64,000 nucleotides of DNA from Xenophilus sp. E41 (GTDB lineage: Bacteria > Pseudomonadota > Gammaproteobacteria > Burkholderiales > Burkholderiaceae_C): contig NZ_QPIB01000043.1 in the NCBI RefSeq assembly GCF_003671765.1, positions 62,001-126,000 of the forward strand, given 5' to 3'. Made by a program: the position numbers and the translations under genes. The notes beneath the pieces were generated by a model, which did no database searches, was not told the DNA's origin, and saw nothing but the letters and a program-made list of their open reading frames with translations. This document shows, piece by piece, positions 25,657 to 34,691 of the stretch; within the stretch, counting starts at the first letter, position 1, and each line of letters starts with the position of its first letter.

Positions 25657-27381
25657 TCAGGCGGCCGGCGCGCAGCCGGCGGCGAGGGCGTCGTCGATCG
25701 CGCTGCGCACCGCGTCCAGCAACAGCGGCTTGCGCAGCACCACCGCGCCTGGCCACAGCAGGGGCAGCAGGCGGTCGACATCGGCATAGCCGGTGAGGAT
25801 GACCACCGGCAGCCCCGGGTGCAGGCGCCGCAGCTCGCCCGCCAGCGCGGCGCCGTTCATGCCGACCATGCCGAAATCGGCGAGCACGATGTCCGGCGCC
25901 GCGGCGGCCACCGCCGCCAGCGCCTGCGCGCCCGCCGACGCGATGCTCACGCGGTAGCCGGACTCGGCCAGCAGCGCGCCGAGCGATTCGCGCACGTGGG
26001 CATCGTCGTCGACGAGCAGCACGTGCGCACCTGCGCGGCCGGGCACGGGGCCGCAGGGCGTGGCCGCGCCGGCGGCCTCGGCCGGCGCCGCGGCGCTGTC
26101 GACCTCGCGCAGCCACAGCGTGACGGTCGTTCCCTGGCCGGGCGCGCTCGTGATGCGCGCGGTGCCGCCGGCACGCAGCGCGAAGCCGCGCACCTGCGCC
26201 AGCCCCAGGCCCGTTCCCTGCGCCTCGCCCTTGGTGGTGAAGAAGGGTTCGAATGCGCGTGCCGCCACGTCCGGCGCCATGCCGGGCCCGTCGTCCTCGA
26301 GCGTCAGCACCAGGTAGGCGCCATCGGGCAGCTCGGCGTCGCCGCGCACCGGGGCGCGCCGGGAACCGATGCGCAGCGCGCCGACGCCGTGCTGCGCGTC
26401 GCGCGCGTTGATCGCGAGGTTGAGGATGGCCGCTTCCAGCTGGGTCGGGTCGGCGAGGGTCAGCACCTCGGTGTCCTGCAGCCGGAACTGCAGCTGCATC
26501 TCGGGCCCGACGGCGCGGCGCAGCAGTTCGCGCATCTGCACCACGCGCGCGGCGGCGGCCATGGGGCGGTACTCCGGCACCTGGTCGCGCGAGAAGTTCA
26601 GCAGCTGGCGCGTCAGGTCCGCGGCACTGCGCACGGCGTCCAGGCCGCCCTGCGCGCGGCGGCGCACCACGTTCGGCTGGTCGGCCTTGCGCTCGATGAG
26701 CTGCAGGTTGCCGCTCACCGCCTGCAGCAGGTTGTTGAAGTCGTGCGCGATGCCGCTGGTGAGCTGCCCGACCGCCGCCAGGCGCTGGCGCTTGCGCAGC
26801 AGGGCGTTGTCGTCGCCGGTGCCGGTCAGGGCGTCGGTCACCTCCTGGCGCAGCGCGGCGGCCTGGCGGTCCTTGCTGCGGTTGGCAGCGCGCAGTTGCA
26901 GCAGCGCGGCGGCCTGCCGTGCCAGCGCCTGCAGCGCAGTCACCTGCCCGGCCGACAGTTCGCGCGGCTCGCGGTCGATCACGCAGACGGTGCCCAGCGC
27001 GTCGCCCGCAGGCGTGACGATGGGCGCGCCTGCGTAGAAGCGGATGCGGGGTTCGCCCTGAACCAGAGGGTTGTCGACGAAGCGCGGGTCGAGCACCGCG
27101 TCGTGCACCTGCATCACCGTGTCGGGGGCCAGGATGGCGTGGGCGCAGAAGGCGTCGCTGCGCGGTGTTTCCGTGGCGGCCAGGCCCGTGCGGGCCTTGA
27201 ACCATTGCCGGTCGGCGTCGATCAGCGACACCAGCGCGATCGGCGTGCCGCAGACCTGCGAAGCCAGTAGGACGAGGTCGTCGAACACCGCTTCGGCCCC
27301 GGTGTCGAGCACCTGCAACGCTTCCAGGGCCGCCATGCGGCGATCCTCGTGGGGCGGCGGCGGGGCGCCTGGTGCACTCAT
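25657..27381 (-). CDS. GAF-domain hybrid sensor histidine kinase/response regulator
   Basis: Cytoplasmic hybrid kinase of 574 aa. A GAF domain occupies about residues 25-165 (FDDLVLLASQVCGTPIALVSLIDADRQWFKAR). The dimerisation/phosphoacceptor helix has H213 in GIAHDFNNLLQ. The ATPase domain includes LNLAINARDAQ (N box), EDDGPGM (G1) and GTGLGL. A C-terminal receiver domain (about 450-572) begins HVLLVDDDAHVRES, with phosphoacceptor Asp in VLADFGM. There is no output domain and no membrane segment, so it senses a cytoplasmic signal. Partners are not adjacent; the neighbouring CorA gene is divergent. Confidence 0.9.
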   Translation of the reverse strand: MSAPGAPPPPHEDRRMAALEALQVLDTGAEAVFDDLVLLASQVCGTPIALVSLIDADRQWFKARTGLAATETPRSDAFCAHAILAPDTVMQVHDAVLDPRFVDNPLVQGEPRIRFYAGAPIVTPAGDALGTVCVIDREPRELSAGQVTALQALARQAAALLQLRAANRSKDRQAAALRQEVTDALTGTGDDNALLRKRQRLAAVGQLTSGIAHDFNNLLQAVSGNLQLIERKADQPNVVRRRAQGGLDAVRSAADLTRQLLNFSRDQVPEYRPMAAAARVVQMRELLRRAVGPEMQLQFRLQDTEVLTLADPTQLEAAILNLAINARDAQHGVGALRIGSRRAPVRGDAELPDGAYLVLTLEDDGPGMAPDVAARAFEPFFTTKGEAQGTGLGLAQVRGFALRAGGTARITSAPGQGTTVTLWLREVDSAAAPAEAAGAATPCGPVPGRAGAHVLLVDDDAHVRESLGALLAESGYRVSIASAGAQALAAVAAAAPDIVLADFGMVGMNGAALAGELRRLHPGLPVVILTGYADVDRLLPLLWPGAVVLRKPLLLDAVRSAIDDALAAGCAPAA

Positions 27382-27593
27382 GCCCGGCGGTTTGCGTGCG
27401 CGATGCGGCCCGGAGCGGGGCGGCGGCGTGGAGTCTTCGGGGGCGCGAGCATGGTCGATTCTAGGCGGCGGTCCGGACGCGGGATGGTCGGACAACAGCC
27501 TCAGATCCGGGCCTGAACGCAGGCTGAACACCCCTGCGCGCGTGCTGCGGCGGTGGCCTACGGACGCCCGCCGTGGCCCGGTGGCACGATGAC

Positions 27594-28592
27594 ATGCCAA
27601 CACCTTCGATCGCCATGCTCATCAACTGCGCCGCCTACCGAGAGGGCCGCAAGCTCGCCGACATCACCCCGGGTGAGATCCCGCAGCACCTGGCCGACCC
27701 CGGCACCTTCGTCTGGGTCGCGCTGCACGACGCGAGCGACGAGGAACTGGCGACCCTGCAGCGCGCCTTCGATCTGCACCCGCTGGCGGTGGAGGACGTG
27801 CAGCGCGGCCAGCAGCGGCCCAAGGTTGAGGAGTACGGCGAGTCGCTCTTCGTCGTCATGCACCTGCTCGACATCGACGGCGAAGGCGAGCACCGGCGCA
27901 TCCGCGTCGGCGAGGTCGACGTCTTCGCAGGCCGCAATTACGTGGTGTCGGTGCGCAACCGCAGCGAGCAGAGCCTGGCGCGCGTGCGCGAACGCTGCGA
28001 GCGCGAGCCCGAGCTGCTGAAGAACGGCCCCGGCTTCGTGCTCTATGCGCTGATGGACGAGGTGGTGGACCGCTACTTCCCCGTCATCGAGCACCTCGAG
28101 GACGAGCTCGAGACGATCGAGAAGCAGATCCTCACCGAGAAGGCCGGGCGCGAGAACATCCAGCGCCTGTACGGCCTGAAGCGCCGCCTGCGCGTGCTCA
28201 AGCATGCGGTGGCACCGCTGCTCGAGGCGGCGGGGCGGCTGTACGGTGGCCGGGTGCCGCCGCTGTGCCTGGGCACGCAGGACTATTTCCGCGACGTCAT
28301 CGACCACCTGGCGCGCATCAACGCCTCGGTCGACGCCATCCGCGACACCGTCGGCGTGGCGATCCAGGTCAACCTGTCGCTGGTCACCATCGCCGACAGC
28401 GAGGTGACCAAGCGGCTGGCGGCCTGGGCGGCGATCTTCGCGGTGTGCACCGCCTTCGTCGGCGTGTGGGGCATGAACTTCGAGTTCATGCCCGAGCTGA
28501 AATGGCGCTACGGCTACCCGGCGGCGCTGGGCCTGATCGTCGCCGTGTGCGGCTACCTGTACTGGCGCTTCCGCAAGGCCGGGTGGGTGTAG
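27594..28592 (+). CDS. corA: CorA-family magnesium/cobalt transporter
   Basis: Divalent-cation channel of the CorA family, 332 aa. Cytoplasmic funnel with long helices (residues about 100-260) and two C-terminal transmembrane helices. The selectivity signature GMNFEFMPEL follows TM1 (AAIFAVCTAFVGVW). The ATG at 27594 or the one at 27615 is the likely start; a GTG at 27573 is less likely. Divergent from the hybrid kinase with about 210 bp between. Confidence 0.92.
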   Translation: MPTPSIAMLINCAAYREGRKLADITPGEIPQHLADPGTFVWVALHDASDEELATLQRAFDLHPLAVEDVQRGQQRPKVEEYGESLFVVMHLLDIDGEGEHRRIRVGEVDVFAGRNYVVSVRNRSEQSLARVRERCEREPELLKNGPGFVLYALMDEVVDRYFPVIEHLEDELETIEKQILTEKAGRENIQRLYGLKRRLRVLKHAVAPLLEAAGRLYGGRVPPLCLGTQDYFRDVIDHLARINASVDAIRDTVGVAIQVNLSLVTIADSEVTKRLAAWAAIFAVCTAFVGVWGMNFEFMPELKWRYGYPAALGLIVAVCGYLYWRFRKAGWV

Positions 28593-28613
28593 GGATGCTT
28601 CGCGCCGCGGGCC

Positions 28614-29594
28614 TCAGTCCGCCTCGATGTGCGCGGCCTTGACCACCTCGCTCCACTGGGCGATCTGCGCCTTGATCGACGACTCCATCTGCGCGGGGCT
28701 CTGGTAGTCCGCCGTCGCGCCCTGTTCCTCGGCCTTCTGGCGGAAGGCAGGCGTGGCAAGAATCTTCTGGATCTCGGCGGACAGCCTGTCGACCACCGGC
28801 CGGGGCGTCTTCGCCGGCGCGAACACGCCGAACCAGGAGGTGGCGTCGAGTTTGGGCAGCCCGGCTTCGGCGGTGGTGGGCACCTCGGGCAGGCTCGGCA
28901 GGCGCGTCTTGCCGGTGGTGGCCAGCACGCGCAGCTTGCCGGCCTTCACGTGGGGCATGAAGGGCGGCGCGGTGCCGAAGGTCAGGTCCACCTGGCCGGC
29001 CAGCAGGTCGGTGAGGGTGGGGCCGGTGCCCTTGTAGGGGATGTGCGTCATCTTGATGCCGGCCTGCTGCTCCAGCATGGCGCCGGTGGCGTGCTGCAGC
29101 GATCCGTTGCCCGACGAGGCGTAGTTCAGCTTGCCCGGGTTCTTCTTCGCGTAGGCGATCAGCTCCTGCAGGGTCTTCACCGGCAGGTCGGCGCGCACCA
29201 CCACGATCTGCGGCGCCGAGAGCACGTTGGCCACCGGCACGAAGTCCTTCGGCTCCCACTGCGGCGTCTGCTTGCTCACCAGCGGCGTGATGACGTGGTA
29301 GCCCGAGTACTGCATCAGCAACGTGTAGCCATCGGGTTCGGCGCGCTTGACGGCCGCGGCCGCGATCACGCCGTTGGCGCCGCCCCGGTTGTCGACCACC
29401 ACACTCTGGCGCAGCGCCTCGCCCAAAGGCACGCCGAGCATGCGCGCGGCGATGTCGGTGGTGCCGCCCGCGGCCGTGGGCACCAGCAGGGTGATGGGGC
29501 GGGTCGGGTAGTCGCCCTGTGCGAAGGCCGGCGCGGCCGCGAGGGCGGCCACGGCCAGCATCAGGTGGCGACGGGTGGGGGTGTGGAATCTCAT
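28614..29594 (-). CDS. Bug/TctC-family periplasmic substrate-binding protein
   Basis: Periplasmic receptor of 326 aa with signal peptide MRFHTPTRRHLMLAVAALAAAPAFAQG (twin-arginine-like TRRHLML motif plus AFA-Q cleavage). Bug motifs YPTRPITLLVPTAAGGTTD and AVKRAEPDGYTLLM are present. GAAGGAG sits upstream of the ATG at 29594. It lies downstream of the HMG-CoA-lyase-like and CoA-transferase genes in the same direction (28-bp gap), so it likely supplies the acid that they use. Confidence 0.92.
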   Translation of the reverse strand: MRFHTPTRRHLMLAVAALAAAPAFAQGDYPTRPITLLVPTAAGGTTDIAARMLGVPLGEALRQSVVVDNRGGANGVIAAAAVKRAEPDGYTLLMQYSGYHVITPLVSKQTPQWEPKDFVPVANVLSAPQIVVVRADLPVKTLQELIAYAKKNPGKLNYASSGNGSLQHATGAMLEQQAGIKMTHIPYKGTGPTLTDLLAGQVDLTFGTAPPFMPHVKAGKLRVLATTGKTRLPSLPEVPTTAEAGLPKLDATSWFGVFAPAKTPRPVVDRLSAEIQKILATPAFRQKAEEQGATADYQSPAQMESSIKAQIAQWSEVVKAAHIEAD

Positions 29595-29622
29595 CGGGTG
29601 TCTCCTTCGGTGAATGGGTGTT

Positions 29623-30600
29623 TCAGGCGCGAGCCAGCGCACGCTCGCGCCACTGCGCGAAATCCGGTGGCGGCGCGTGCAGCGCATCGCGCGGCCCCGC
29701 TTTCACGAGCTGGCCGGGCACGTCGTGACCGACGAGGGCCGGCAGGCGCGCCGCCGCCGCGATCAGTGCCGGCAGGTCGCAGCCGGTGTCGAAGCCCATG
29801 CACTGCAGCGCATGGACGGTGTCTTCGGTGCAGGCGTTGCCGCTGGCGCCGGGCGCGTAGGGGCAGCCGCCCAGTCCGCCGATCGAGGCGTCGAAGCGGT
29901 CGGCGCCCGCGTCGATGGCGGCCAGCGTGTTGGCCAGCGCCATGCCGCGCGTGTCGTGGAAGTGCAGGGTCAGTTCGGTGCCCGCGAAACGTGAACGGAA
30001 GACGGACACCCGCGCGGCCACCTGAGGCGGAAAGGCCATGCCGGTGGTGTCGCACAGCGTGATGCCGCGCACGCCCAGCGCGACGAAGCGCGCCGCCCAG
30101 CCGAGCACCGTGTCGGCCGGCACCTCGCCCTCCATCGGGCAGCCGAAGGCGCAGGAGAGCGACACGTTGACGGGCACACGCGCGCCCTGCGCCAGCGCCA
30201 CCACGCCCGACAGCGCCGCGAAGGACTGTTCGCGCGTCATGCGCAGGTTGGCGATGTTGTGCGTCTCGCTGGCCGACATGACGAGGTTGAGCTCGTCGGC
30301 GCGCGACTCGATGGCGCGCTCGGCACCGCGCAGGTTGGGCACCAAGCAGGTGTAGACCACGCCCGGCACGCGGCGGATCTCGCGCAGCACCACCTCGGCA
30401 TCGCGCAGGGCCGGAATGGCCTGGGGCGAGACGAAGGCGGTGGCCTCGATCTTGGCCAGGCCCGCGTCGGACAGCGCATCGATCAGCGCGATCTTGTCGG
30501 CCGTGGGCACGAACGCCGACTCCATCTGCAGGCCGTCGCGCGGGCCGACCTCCTGCATGTACAGGCGCCGGCCAGCGCCGTTCCAGCACGACGCGTTCAC
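29623..30600 (-). CDS. Hydroxymethylglutaryl-CoA lyase family protein
   Basis: TIM-barrel lyase of the HMG-CoA lyase / DRE-metallolyase family, 325 aa. N-terminal QEVGPRDGLQ, with HDTRG (Zn-binding His) and the loop GLGGCPYAPGASGN with the catalytic Cys are all visible. The GTG at 30600 overlaps the CoA-transferase stop (GTGA). With the CoA transferase it should activate and cleave a 3-hydroxy-3-methyl-dicarboxylate, for example 3-hydroxy-3-methylglutarate or citramalate-like acids. The exact substrate is inference. Confidence 0.88.
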   Translation of the reverse strand: MNASCWNGAGRRLYMQEVGPRDGLQMESAFVPTADKIALIDALSDAGLAKIEATAFVSPQAIPALRDAEVVLREIRRVPGVVYTCLVPNLRGAERAIESRADELNLVMSASETHNIANLRMTREQSFAALSGVVALAQGARVPVNVSLSCAFGCPMEGEVPADTVLGWAARFVALGVRGITLCDTTGMAFPPQVAARVSVFRSRFAGTELTLHFHDTRGMALANTLAAIDAGADRFDASIGGLGGCPYAPGASGNACTEDTVHALQCMGFDTGCDLPALIAAAARLPALVGHDVPGQLVKAGPRDALHAPPPDFAQWRERALARA

Positions 30601-31829
30601 TGCACGATCCCCCGCTCGCGCAGCGTCGCGATCAGCGTGTCGCTCAGGCCCGCGCCGCGCAGCACCGCGTCGGTGTCGTCGCCCAGGTGCGGCGCCGCGC
30701 GGCGCACGGTGCCCGGCGTGGCCGAGAGCTTGGGCACGATGCCGGGCACGGCGATGTCGTGGCCGTCGCGCGTGCGCTGGGTCAGCACCATGTCGCGCGC
30801 GCGGTAGTGCGGGTCGTCGTGGATGTCGCGGGCGGTGTAGACGCGGCCGGCGGGCACACGCGCCTCGCCCAGCGTGGCCAGCACCTCGTCGAGCGGGCGC
30901 GTGGCGGTCCAGGCGCCGATGGCGGCATCCAGCTCGTCCACCCGCGCCACGCGGCCGGCGTTGTCCGCCAGGCCGGGGTCCTGGCCGAGGTCGGCACGGC
31001 CGATGGTGTCCATGAGGCGGCGGAAGATGCTGTCGCCGTTGCCCGCGATGAGCACGTAGCCGTCGCGGCAGGCGTACGCGTTGGACGGCGCGATGCCGGG
31101 CAGCGCGCTGCCCGCGGCCTCGCGCACCGCGCCGAAGGCGCTGTATTCGGGCAGCAGGCTCTCGGTGACGTTGAACACCGCCTCGTGCAGCGCCACGTCG
31201 ATCACCTGGCCGGGGCCGCCATGCACGGCACGGTGGTAGAGCGCCATCAGCACGCCGATGGTGCCGTGCAGCGCGGCCAGCGTGTCGCCGATCGACACGC
31301 CCACGCGCACCGGCACGCGGCCCGGCTCGCCCGTCAGGTGGCGCAGCCCGCCCATCGCCTCGCCGATGGCGCCGAAGCCCGGGAGGTCGCGGTAGGGGCC
31401 GGTCTGCCCGTAGCCCGAGATGCGCAGCATCACCAAGCCCGGGTTGCTGCGCGAGAGCGTCGCGTAGTCCATGCCCCAGCCTTCGAGCGTGCCGGGGCGG
31501 AAGTTCTCGATCAGCACGTCGGCCTCGGCGATCAGCCGGCGCGCCACGTCCTGCCCGTCGGGGCTGCGCAGGTCCAGCGCGATGGATTGCTTGTTGCGCG
31601 ACTGCACCTGCCACCAGACAGAGGTGCCGTCCTGCAGCATCCGCCAGTTGCGCAGCGGATCGCCGCCGCGGGTGCGGGGCTGGCCGGGCGGCGCCGGCGG
31701 CTCGATCTTGACGACCTCGGCACCGAACTCGCCCAGCGTCTTGCCGCAGAAGGGGCCGGCGATGAGCTGGCCCATCTCCACCACCTTCAGCCCGGCCAGC
31801 GCGCCCGTGTTGTCTTTGCTTGCTGTCAT
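30597..31829 (-). CDS. CaiB/BaiF family CoA-transferase
   Basis: Class III CoA transferase of 410 aa. N-terminal LKVVEMGQLIAGPFCGKTLGEFGAEVVKIEPP, then DLRSPDGQDVARRLIAEADVLIENFRPGTLEGWGM, and QVIDVALHEAVF, where the Asp in this position is the family nucleophile. First gene of the operon with the lyase and Bug receptor. It would transfer CoA from succinyl-CoA or acetyl-CoA to the dicarboxylic substrate. Starts at ATG 31829, divergent from a LysR gene. Confidence 0.9.
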   Translation of the reverse strand: MTASKDNTGALAGLKVVEMGQLIAGPFCGKTLGEFGAEVVKIEPPAPPGQPRTRGGDPLRNWRMLQDGTSVWWQVQSRNKQSIALDLRSPDGQDVARRLIAEADVLIENFRPGTLEGWGMDYATLSRSNPGLVMLRISGYGQTGPYRDLPGFGAIGEAMGGLRHLTGEPGRVPVRVGVSIGDTLAALHGTIGVLMALYHRAVHGGPGQVIDVALHEAVFNVTESLLPEYSAFGAVREAAGSALPGIAPSNAYACRDGYVLIAGNGDSIFRRLMDTIGRADLGQDPGLADNAGRVARVDELDAAIGAWTATRPLDEVLATLGEARVPAGRVYTARDIHDDPHYRARDMVLTQRTRDGHDIAVPGIVPKLSATPGTVRRAAPHLGDDTDAVLRGAGLSDTLIATLRERGIVQ

Positions 31830-31884
31830 GGGGCAGGATGATCGGCAGGCCCGCCCTGGCCGCAAAGCAGTCATTGGTGAAGGC

Positions 31885-31905
31885 GCCATCGCCATACGCG
31901 ATGGC
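31885..31905. promoter_or_regulatory. Inverted repeat between divergent LysR and CoA-transferase genes
   Basis: GCCATCGC - 5 bases - GCGATGGC, a perfect 8-bp inverted repeat in the 94-bp divergent intergenic region. This is where a LysR regulator would be expected to bind. It also overlaps the space just before the LysR start. Confidence 0.45.
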
Positions 31906-31923
31906 AGGTGGTTGAATGTGGCC

Positions 31924-32814
31924 ATGCGAGTCGACCCCATCTCCCTGCGCCTGTTCGTCGCCATCATGGAAGAGGGCACCATCGCCGCCGCCGGGCGCCG
32001 CGAGCACCTGGCGCCCGCCGCGGTGAGCAAGCGCATGGCCGAACTCGAGGGCGCGCTGGGAACGCAGCTGTTCGAGCGCAGCAACAAGGGCACGCAGCCC
32101 AGCGCCGCCGCCCACACGCTGCTGGGCCTCGCGCGCGGCGTGCTGCACGGGCTGGACGACCTGGCCGAGTCGATGCAGGGCTATGCGAGCGGCCTGCGCG
32201 GCCACGTGCGCGTGGCGGCCAACATCTCGGCCATCACGCAGTTCCTGCCCGACGACCTGCGCGCCTTCCTCGTGCAGGCGCCCCTGGTGCAGGTGCACCT
32301 CACCGAGCGCATCAGCACCGCCATCGCCCATGCGGTGGCCGAGAGCACGGCGGATGTCGGCATCCTGCATGCCGGCAGCTACGGCGAACCGCTGACCTTG
32401 CTGCCCTACCGGCGCGACGAGCTGGTGCTGATCGCGCCCAGGGACCACGCGCTGGCACGGCGCCGCGGCAAGGTGGCACTGGGCGATGCCCTCGCTTTCG
32501 ACTTCGTGGGGGCACACCCGGGCAGCGCCATCAACAACCAGCTGCATCGCGCAGCAGCCGAGCTGGGGCTGCCGCTGAAGCTGCGCATCCAGGTCAGCGG
32601 CTACGACGCGATGTGCCTGATGGTCGCGGCCGGCCTGGGCGTGGGCATCCTTCCCCGCGGCAGCGTGCGGCTGTACAAGCCGGCGCTGCCGCTGAAGGTC
32701 CTGCCGCTCGATGCACCGTGGGTGCAGCGGCAGCTGATGGTGGCGGTGCGATCGCTCGAGTCGCTGCCGCCGGCCGCGCGCATGCTGGTCGACCACCTGG
32801 TGGCGGCCGCCTGA
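31924..32814 (+). CDS. LysR-family transcriptional regulator
   Basis: Regulator of 296 aa: winged HTH (residues about 5-62, TIAAAGRREHLAPAAVSKRMAELEGALG) and substrate-binding domain with VAANISAITQFLPDDL. Divergent from the CoA-transferase operon across a 94-bp gap that holds a perfect inverted repeat, the usual LysR arrangement. It probably controls that operon in response to its substrate. ATG 31924 is chosen; a GTG two codons upstream is equivalent. Confidence 0.9.
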   Translation: MRVDPISLRLFVAIMEEGTIAAAGRREHLAPAAVSKRMAELEGALGTQLFERSNKGTQPSAAAHTLLGLARGVLHGLDDLAESMQGYASGLRGHVRVAANISAITQFLPDDLRAFLVQAPLVQVHLTERISTAIAHAVAESTADVGILHAGSYGEPLTLLPYRRDELVLIAPRDHALARRRGKVALGDALAFDFVGAHPGSAINNQLHRAAAELGLPLKLRIQVSGYDAMCLMVAAGLGVGILPRGSVRLYKPALPLKVLPLDAPWVQRQLMVAVRSLESLPPAARMLVDHLVAAA

Positions 32815-32861
32815 GCTCGACAAGAAACCGGGCCGGCGCGTCCGCCCGGTCTGCACAGCGC

Positions 32862-32879
32862 GCTATCAATAAGGTAGCG
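32862..32879 (+). repeat. Short GCTAT-N8-TAGCG element
   Basis: GCTAT-CAATAAGG-TAGCG between the LysR stop and the amidohydrolase start; same layout and 8-bp spacer as the other copies. Confidence 0.5.
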
Positions 32880-32952
32880 ATTGCCGCAGCGGCACGCGGG
32901 GTCGGGTGGCGTGCGCCATGATCGGCCCGCGTTCCTCTCCCCACGATCCGCC

Positions 32953-34224
32953 ATGCCCGAATCCGCCGCCCCTTCCCTGCTTCTGCGCAACGTCCGCCCG
33001 CTGGGCGCCGCGCCGGTCGACGTCCTCGTGCACGGCGAGCGCATCGCCGCCGTCGGCCCCGGTCTGCCGGTGCCGCCCGGCGCGGCGGTGGAGGAGGGCG
33101 ATGGCGCCCTGCTGCTGCCCGGCCTGGTCGAAGGCCACACCCACCTCGACAAGACCTTGTGGGGCCTGCCCTGGTACCGCAACGAGGTTGGCACGCGGCT
33201 GGTCGATCGCATCGACAACGAGCGCGCCTTCCGGCAGGCGAGCGGGCACGACGCGGCGGCTCAGTCGCTGGCCCTGGCGCGGGCGTTTTTGGCCAACGGC
33301 ACCACGCGCATCCGCACCCACGTCGACATCGACACGCAGGCCGGCCTCAAGCACCTGGAGGGCGTGCTGCGTACGCGCGACGCGATGGCGCGCTGGCAGC
33401 AGATCCAGACCGTGGCCTTCCCGCAGTCGGGTCTGCTCGCGCGGCCCGGCACCGCGGAGCTGCTCGACGCCGCGCTGGCCGCCGGTGCGGACGTGCTGGG
33501 CGGCCTGGACCCCTGCGCCATCGATGGCGACCCGGTGCGTTCGCTCGACGTGCTCTTCGGCATTGCCGCCCGGCACGGCAAGCCGCTGGACATCCACCTG
33601 CACGAGCCGGGCGCGATGGGCACCTTCTCGCTCGGCCTGATCCTGGACCGAACCGAGGCGCTGGGCCTGCAGGGCCACGTGGCCATCAGCCATGGCTTCT
33701 GCCTGGGCGACCTGCCGCCCTCGGAGTGCAACGCGCTGCTGGCGCGCATGGCGGCGCTGGGCGTGGTGCTGGTCACCAGCGCGCCGCCCTCGCGCAGCGT
33801 GCCGCCGCTCATGGCGTGCCGCGCGGCGGGCGTGACGGTGCTGGGCGGCAACGACGGCATCCGCGACACCTGGACGCCCTACGGCTCGCCCGACATGCTG
33901 GAGCGCGCCATGCTCATCGGCCTGCGCTACAACCTGCGGCGCGACGACGAGATCGATGTGGCGCTGGACTGCGTGACCCGCGCGGCCGCGCTGGGCTGCG
34001 GTTTCGCGGACCATGGGCTGGTGCCGGGCAGTCGTGCCGAGCTGGTGCTGGTCGATGCGCAGAGCGTGGCACACGCGATCGTCGCGCGGCCGCCGCGGCG
34101 CCTGGTCGTGGCGGGCGGTGTCCGCGTGGCGCGCGGCGGTGCGTTGCTGGCCGGGCCGTGGCGCGGCCCCGCGCAGGAGAGTGCTATCGCCGATGCTTCG
34201 GGACAGCGTTCAGCCGCGTCTTAG
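32953..34224 (+). CDS. Cytosine-deaminase-like amidohydrolase
   Basis: Amidohydrolase superfamily protein of 423 aa, resembling cytosine deaminase/N-isopropylammelide-type enzymes. The first metal site is EGHTHLDK (residues about 60-67). IHLHEPG near 215 and SHGFCLG near 247 supply further ligands, and GGNDGIRDTWTPYG near 300 carries the catalytic Asp. It probably deaminates or dechlorinates a small N-heterocycle. It follows the LysR gene on the same strand after 138 bp. Its stop overlaps that of the convergent CsbD-like gene. Confidence 0.87.
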   Translation: MPESAAPSLLLRNVRPLGAAPVDVLVHGERIAAVGPGLPVPPGAAVEEGDGALLLPGLVEGHTHLDKTLWGLPWYRNEVGTRLVDRIDNERAFRQASGHDAAAQSLALARAFLANGTTRIRTHVDIDTQAGLKHLEGVLRTRDAMARWQQIQTVAFPQSGLLARPGTAELLDAALAAGADVLGGLDPCAIDGDPVRSLDVLFGIAARHGKPLDIHLHEPGAMGTFSLGLILDRTEALGLQGHVAISHGFCLGDLPPSECNALLARMAALGVVLVTSAPPSRSVPPLMACRAAGVTVLGGNDGIRDTWTPYGSPDMLERAMLIGLRYNLRRDDEIDVALDCVTRAAALGCGFADHGLVPGSRAELVLVDAQSVAHAIVARPPRRLVVAGGVRVARGGALLAGPWRGPAQESAIADASGQRSAAS

Positions 34225-34469
34225 CGCCTGGCCCAGAGCGCGCCGAGGAAGAAACCCAGCCCGGCAACCACCGCCAGCGTGCCCAGCGGATTGGTGACCG
34301 CGGACTCGCGCACCTGGTCCAGCACCTCGCCATAGCGCTGCTGGGCGCGCCCGGCCACCTGCCGCGCCTTGCCCTCCAGTTGCGTACCGGCATCGCCGGT
34401 GGCGGCGCCGAATGCGTCCTGGACGCGGCCGGCGATGTTCTGCATGGTGCCTTCAGCTTGTTCGAGCAT
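34221..34469 (-). CDS. CsbD-like small membrane-anchored stress protein
   Basis: Protein of 82 aa. An N-terminal CsbD-like helix-turn (MLEQAEGTMQNIAGRVQDAFGAATGD...EGKARQVAGRAQQRYGEVLDQV) is followed by one transmembrane segment LGTLAVVAGLGFFLGALWA. CsbD proteins accumulate in stress; function unknown. The C-terminal membrane anchor resembles DUF883/ElaB-type proteins. Four-base convergent overlap with the amidohydrolase gene. Confidence 0.8.
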   Translation of the reverse strand: MLEQAEGTMQNIAGRVQDAFGAATGDAGTQLEGKARQVAGRAQQRYGEVLDQVRESAVTNPLGTLAVVAGLGFFLGALWARR

Positions 34470-34691
34470 GGTGTCCCTTCAGTGGGCCGAGGCACGATTG
34501 CCGCCGGCGCTCGCCCGTGAGCGAGTCGGGGAATCCTAGGCAGGGCCGGCCCGGCAAGGCCGGACGCAGTTGCGCCAGCGCGCGTAGGGCATTTGCCCCA
34601 GGCCGCGTGGTTCGGCGCCGGGTGCGCGTCAGTGCCATGCCCGTCCAGGCCGGGGACTTCGTGGTTTGATCGGGGCTCCCACCAGCGCACC

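Noticed and set aside
22930-27270. A very long open frame on the plus strand (over 1400 codons)
   Set aside because: It runs antisense to the M48, DUF898 and hybrid kinase genes, whose motifs are intact; in this GC-rich DNA antisense frames lack stops by composition. It has no recognisable domain.
29623-32856. Minus-strand open frame of over 1000 codons
   Set aside because: Only the 3' third is a real gene (HMG-CoA lyase family, from GTG 30600). The rest reads through the CoA-transferase and LysR genes in the wrong frame.
34183-34200. Another GCTAT element in the amidohydrolase 3' end
   Set aside because: GCTAT is followed by an 8-bp spacer but the second half (CTTCG) does not match, so it was left out of the family.
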